Assembly: GCA_963580455.1 (NCBI GenBank)
Contig: OY756960.1
Location: 5,642,001 to 5,706,000, forward strand
Reading direction: 5' to 3'
Source of the DNA: Euonymus europaeus
Taxonomy: Eukaryota > Streptophyta > Magnoliopsida > Celastrales > Celastraceae
Length of the DNA: 64,000 nucleotides
Shown: one piece after another, positions 60,001 to 64,000 of the stretch
Numbering within the stretch: the stretch's first letter is position 1
How the letters are laid out: each line of letters begins with the position of its first letter
Notes under the pieces: generated by a model
Told to the model about the DNA's origin: nothing
The model's database searches: none
Seen by the model: the letters and a program-made list of their open reading frames with translations, nothing else
Translations under genes and position numbers: made by a program

Positions 60001-60380
60001 AAATCAGATGGCACAATTCTCTACGAAAAGCCCTAGTAAAATCCTCCCACTTTGGTTTTGTCACTAAATAGTTCATCCAATGAAACCATTGGAGAGCATA
60101 TGTACTCAGATTGAAAGAAACCATGAGAACCTTTTGATGCTCAGGTGTGTTATAGAACTAGAAGATTGATCTACCTTAAAGATCCATGCCAATGGATCCT
60201 CTCCTTCATTAAAATGTGGGAACTCCACTTTTTGCCATGGTTTGCGGCTCTTTTGATCAAAATCGTCAAATTTCCTTATGGCAGATTTACACCATACTTC
60301 CATTTTGTTACCATCTTCAACTGGAATTGATTCTCTGCTAGTTGATTCTCGAGATAACCTTTCAATTTCTATTGACAATT
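54030..60380 (-). pseudogene. Ty3/gypsy gag-pol polyprotein, many stops, split by solo LTR
   Basis: Read on minus from 60378: gag (PWQKVEFPHFNEGEDPLAWI, later RLSQIGTLKAYVDEFKRLAI and IYFIGGLKKELRYDV at 59695-59982); knuckle LYFYCDEKYVRHNCVKKQLL (59590, first Cys changed to Tyr); protease LIDSGSTHNFID (59330-59295); RT with [28 protein letters not shown] and FVDDIL-type FFDDILIYN (58275-58240), then FGQDRLDYLGYIVSGSGVEA; RNase H with DASGYSIGVVY and VVDALSR; integrase KNWVVECQIYQQNK, WHDISIDFITRLP (56960-57135), interrupted by the solo LTR, resuming VSDRDPLFLS and GDRQTEVVN, and the GPY-type end KYFGPYEVLQRIGKVSYKLK and LHPVFHVSYLKKHL (54240-54420). Frameshifts and stops throughout make it inactive. 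Confidence 0.88.
54898..56890 (-). mobile_element. Solo LTR E nested in the gypsy integrase, duplication CTTAC
   Basis: 1,993 bp flanked by CTTAC at 54893-54897 and 56891-56895. On minus it begins TGTAACACCCAACCC and ends GGGGCATTACA. It shares the landmark block of units A-C in reverse (GTGAGTAGGAGACTCAGTAG near 55485; AGGCCTCAGGCC near 55143). Removing it rejoins the integrase frame from LASIVS to VSDRDP. There is no coding region. Confidence 0.9.
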
Positions 60381-60562
60381 TAAATTGAAGATTTTTATCT
60401 ATGACTCATTGAAATTGGCCAAAGATTCAACAAAGATTGCCAATTTGTCTAGTGGATTGCCAATTTGCCTAGTGTAGATTCAAGTAAATATAAACGATTC
60501 TCCATGGTTGCGCGATTGGTGTGTGACATTCACAGAGAAGACCAAAGATGCTCCAATTCCAT

Positions 60563-60815
60563 TGATAGACACAAGTTCTTGAGGAAGAAGTTTAGAGAAG
60601 AAGAGAAGAGAATAATAGAGAAGGAGAAATGAGACTTGCTCATATATTCATAATGTGTTTTCTGTTACAAGGACACACCATATATTGCGAATGAGAACAC
60701 TAATTAATATTTTTAGCTATTACATGTGTGAACAAGACTAACTAACTTTTGGTTTTAATCCTCTATGAGTGATCCACATGTAACCTATACAACATAAACT
60801 CAGTAGATCCTATCA
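60563..60815 (-). repeat. 5' LTR of the gypsy element (253 bp)
   Basis: Begins TGATAGACACAAGTTCTTGA and ends GATCCTATCA. The adjacent internal sequence on minus, TGGAATTGGAGC, is a plausible decayed initiator-tRNA-Met primer site (60562-60551). Confidence 0.92.
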
Positions 60816-60820
60816 GTGTA

Positions 60821-62469
60821 GGTGAAAGGTTTGTTGAAGTTCCTCCTTGAGATTCTCCTTATGTATTGATTTCGCGTCTTTGTTGCTCGATTTCCCACCT
60901 AATCTGGATGGGATAAGGAGATGATTATCTCTAATAGGAAAGAAGATAAATATTTAAAAGGAAAAATAATTATTCCTAACACAATTTGATTTTATTCTAA
61001 TCAATCAATTGAATCAAATCAATTAATTAGTTAAAATCAATGACAAAATCCACTTAAAATCAAATCACGTAAATCCTCAAAAATCAAGTTTCCAAAACTG
61101 ATGCTCATGCAGGCTACGTTAAGTTTACTTGAAATCCATGTAGGGTGCATGCAGGTTATATGATAACGGTGCAGACAACAACTTCAAACTAGTTGATCCT
61201 AACTTGTATTCTTTTCTTTCTTTTCTAATGTGTATCCCAGCTAATCTAAATGGATGATTACATTAGTCAATCATTGTGTCACATAAATAAACCTTACAGC
61301 TCTAACTTAGAACTTTTTTACTTTTTTTCTCTTTATTTCATGCATAGAGGACATGACATATTTTAAGTGTGGGGGAGGATTTAATTATTAAAAAAACTTT
61401 ATTAAAAACCTTTATGAATATTTATGGGTAACATTCTTGTAAACCCTCACTAGATTATAACTTGTCCTACAAGGGACACCAAGGGATTTAAAGGCTTTTT
61501 GTATGTGCTAATTACCATCATGTTTTCCTATGAAAGTGGACTTTGATAATTTAGTTGGATTATGCTTTGTGTGTGTGTTGGGTTCTATGCTCCTTCATAA
61601 TGATGAAATTAATTTTGTGCCACTTGATTGCTCCTATGAATATGATGCTTCTTTGAGTAGGAGATAAATTTTACGTGAATCACTAATTTCCATATGAAAG
61701 CGAAAATTTTTATGCTATTCATCATCACATACATAATAGCGGAGACTTATGACCATGATATTAGAGCCTATAGTTTATTTTTATGCTTAAATTCTCCTAA
61801 ATGATCTTATATTCTTTGATCACGAACCAAGAATAAGTAGTTGTGAATTCATATCTTAATGAAATCTTTCTTATGATAGTCTTGTTGATCTTAAGATATG
61901 AAAGTAGACCTTCTTTGATGCATTTGTGCCTTTGTAGCCTACCCTCGTATATGCTTTCTGCTAGACCCCCCTTTTGAGCCTAAACACAAACTTTTCTTTT
62001 GTATAACCAATTGGTCTTATCTATTCAATTTACATACTTTCTTACCTAATGGGAATTTGCATTGTATTTCTTTCTTGAGAGAACCATTGTTGAAAGAAAA
62101 TAGATGGAATTGGTGTATATGCATGTGTGTATTGATATATGAGTTGAGGTTTGGTCTTTGATACTGATAAAAGGAGATAAGTGTGAGGGTAAAGGTTGGA
62201 AAAAATGAAGAATAAAAATACAAGTGAAAAAGACGAAAGAAAAGAAAATAAGTAGTCATTAGTATTCCAATGATGTAATATGGGGAAGTTCGTAGAAAAA
62301 GAAAACAAAAATGTAAGGTGTAATATGATTGAAGAAGTGGTTATTAAGTGTTGAGACTGCGTATTATGTGAAGCAATTCAATATTGATGATTCTCTCTGA
62401 GCGAACATGTGTTTATTATGAAGGTAACGTCAATCCAATAAAAAGGTTAGTTGGCTGTGTAATCAAATG
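60821..62469 (+). mobile_element. Tat/Athila-type 3' region, no protein left
   Basis: ATGCATAGAGGACATGACAT, then TTTTAAGTGTGGGGGAGG (61361-61378) is the post-pol signature and purine tract of Tat/Athila-lineage elements. Later CCCTTTTGAGCCTAAAC (61970-61986) is also commonly seen in these. I find no integrase before it. The frames at 62017-62308 (minus) have no family support. Confidence 0.5.
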
Positions 62470-62912
62470 GGGATGTTGAAAATTGGTTCTATAAGAGCAA
62501 GTTAATGGAATAACAAAATGCCCTTAAAAATTAATAATTTAGAACAAATGGTTGAATAGATTGAAGATGTAATGGATCGCCGTATAGAAAAGGGGCGTAT
62601 TTCCAACTTAAAGATTTGGCATGGAAGTTCATAATAAAATGAATTTCAAGATGACGTAATTCACAAGATGGAGCAATTTACTATTCTCTTAAATTATGAC
62701 TTTTCATTTTCTTAAGATTTAGCTTAATTTCCAATAATTTATCTTCTTTTCCAAAGAGTTTAGAATAGGTAAATATGCACTATTTGTATTGCTCTAAAGG
62801 ATATCTTATGATTAATCAAAACCTTTGAGTTTTATATTTCTCTAGTAGATTCCAGATTAAATTCTTGCTAAGCTTATGCTGGTAGGCTTGAGTTTGCTTA
62901 TGCTATATCAAG
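62470..62912 (+). mobile_element. Probable LTR end of a gypsy element
   Basis: Lies directly upstream of a primer binding site and gag, and ends GCTATATCA. Its start is not determined because no partner LTR is in the window. Confidence 0.45.
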
Positions 62913-62927
62913 TGGTATTAAAGCACC
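62913..62927 (+). promoter_or_regulatory. Primer binding site, initiator tRNA-Met type
   Basis: TGGTATTAAAGCACC resembles TGGTATCAGAGCC and follows ATATCAAG, the LTR end. The gag ATG follows at 62961. Confidence 0.65.
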
Positions 62928-62960
62928 TTTCTTTCGATTTGACATCCTTGATTTTTATCC

Positions 62961-63580
62961 ATGGTCAATCGTAATGCTGCCTGTAATGGAGATCCTATTA
63001 CTAGTGGAGACTTTGAAACTCCGAATGAGAGGATCACCTGTTTGACTAATCAAATGGGTGAGTTGCGAGAATTGTTGGGGCAAAGCCTAAACCCTATTCA
63101 ACTTGGGCTGTCGTAGGGATGTGAATTAGAGAGAATAGAGACCACGACCTTAGGGTAGGGATTGTGTTCAGGATAGTGAATCAAACTTTGAAGAAAATAT
63201 TGAAGAACCAACTCAGGCTAATAATCGAAGTCAAGATTTTCGTCTCAATGCAGACATTCCATCTTTTGTGGGAAATCTGAATGTTGAAGGATTCTTGGAT
63301 AGTCTTATGGAGGTGTAGAGATTTTTTTACATTATGGAAATACAAGAGTCAAATATAGTAAAGATCGTTGCTTATTGTATCAAAGCAACTAAAATAGACT
63401 AATGGGATTTACTATAGAGTAGTTGGTAGAGACAAAGAAAGAATAAGGTGAGGACTTGGAGGAAGATGAAACAATTTTTGATGGGTCATTTCCTACCTGT
63501 CAATTATGAACAGATGTTATATCGAATGTATATCAACTGTGCAGAGCAATCGATCAATATCAGATTACACGAATACATTT
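62961..63580 (+). pseudogene. Gypsy/chromovirus-type gag, decayed
   Basis: MVNRNAACNGDPITSG starts the protein. Further on, DIPSFVGNLNVEGFLDSLME and RFFYIMEIQESNIVKIVAY, then KVRTWRKMKQFLMGHFLPVN, YEQMLYRMYINCAEQS. The WWDQLQ segment is eroded to a short scrap, and stops occur at 63112, 63316 and 63400. It is the same gag type as the minus-strand copy at 26.5-27.7 kb. Downstream pol is not found before the window ends. Confidence 0.75.
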
Positions 63581-64000
63581 ATATGGATTGGTCATGAGTC
63601 CATAGTCCATGTTACAAGTACAAACTACAAAGTTCAAAATAGAGTTTCAAATTTATATATTACAATCCAAGATTCCAATATGAAAATTAAATGGAAAAAA
63701 AAATGTATAAAATAAAACATCCATGCTTGCCAAAACCAACCAGGCAGCCATTGCTCGATGTTGTCACCTACCAATGCAGAGAAAGAACAAAAGTATAAGT
63801 GTATAACCATAAAATAGTCCATAAAAAAATCAAAAGATAGTCTAGAATGAAGATTGCAGAATACAGAATGCAGATGCAGAAAAATATTCCATAATGCAAA
63901 AACCAGTCCTAAAAAATAATGCAGATTGCAAAATACAGAATGCAGAATGCATATGCAAAAAATATTCCAAAATGTAGAATGCTAGAATTCAGTCCAGCAA
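63581..64000. repeat. AT-rich end with ~70-bp direct duplication
   Basis: At 63853-63990 the words AATACAGAATGCAGA, GCAGAAAAATATTCCA(T/A)AATG recur (about 63858 and 63932), an imperfect tandem duplication made of CAGAATGCAGATGCA-type words. No gene is seen. Confidence 0.6.

Larger units (their letters stand above)
53772..60815 (-). mobile_element. Complete Ty3/gypsy retrotransposon (degenerate), duplication GTGTA
   Basis: Two direct LTRs with TGATAG...CTATCA ends bound the element, and GTGTA flanks it at 53767-53771 and 60816-60820. The internal order on minus is gag, protease, RT, RNase H, integrase, which defines Ty3/gypsy. Without the nested solo LTR (54898-56890) the element is about 5.05 kb. 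The LTRs differ at many positions, so the insertion is old. Confidence 0.92.

Overview
The window looks like a repeat-rich, AT-rich chromosome arm of a dicot-like flowering plant. I see one convincing host protein gene, split by a 3.1 kb intron. Almost everything else I can identify is decayed transposable elements, many nested inside one another. I see no tRNA, rRNA, CRISPR array or bacterial-type operon, and I cannot name the species from sequence alone.

Layout. 1-13.9 kb: a PIF/Harbinger DNA transposon (Myb/SANT-like ORF1 and DDE transposase ORF2) sits in a short-repeat array next to a broken FAR1/FRS (MULE-derived) gene. The Harbinger copy was later hit by four LTR units, three with perfect 5-bp target duplications. 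13.9-22.6 kb: rearranged Athila-type Ty3/gypsy pieces on both strands, one interrupted by a 2 kb solo LTR, ending in a PPT-LTR-PBS junction. 22.6-23.7 kb: a second FAR1-like fragment. 23.9-28.7 kb: remnants of two gypsy elements, a Tekay/Del-like one on plus and another gag on minus. 28.7-34.4 kb: degenerate TTTAGG-type repeats, a foldback element carrying an 82-bp minisatellite, an oppositely oriented array of the same minisatellite, and another LTR fragment.

34.5-41 kb: the host gene, an ankyrin-repeat/GPCR-chaperone (ANKRD13-like) protein. Coding exons are 35530-37134 and 40261-40599 (647 residues), and there is probably a leader intron. The intron has three local duplications, one of which duplicates a 3' splice-site-like tract just upstream of the real acceptor.

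41-53.7 kb: foldback and paired repeats; a gypsy gag-protease remnant next to a captured eIF4A (DEAD-box) fragment; a head-to-tail dimer of a ~1 kb Harbinger-like non-autonomous element flanked by TTA; a second copy of the foldback/minisatellite element; and a small MITE. 53.8-60.8 kb: a complete but inactive Ty3/gypsy retrotransposon on minus, with both LTRs and a GTGTA target duplication, carrying a nested 2 kb solo LTR. 60.8-64 kb: Tat/Athila-type 3' sequence, then the LTR end, primer binding site and gag of another gypsy element.

Nothing here convinces me of a new multi-gene system. The observations most worth following are the eIF4A capture, the tandem element dimer with a short membrane-type ORF, the foldback family that carries and flanks an 82-bp minisatellite, the 24-bp palindromic repeats shared by the two FAR1-like remnants, and the clean multi-layer nesting history.
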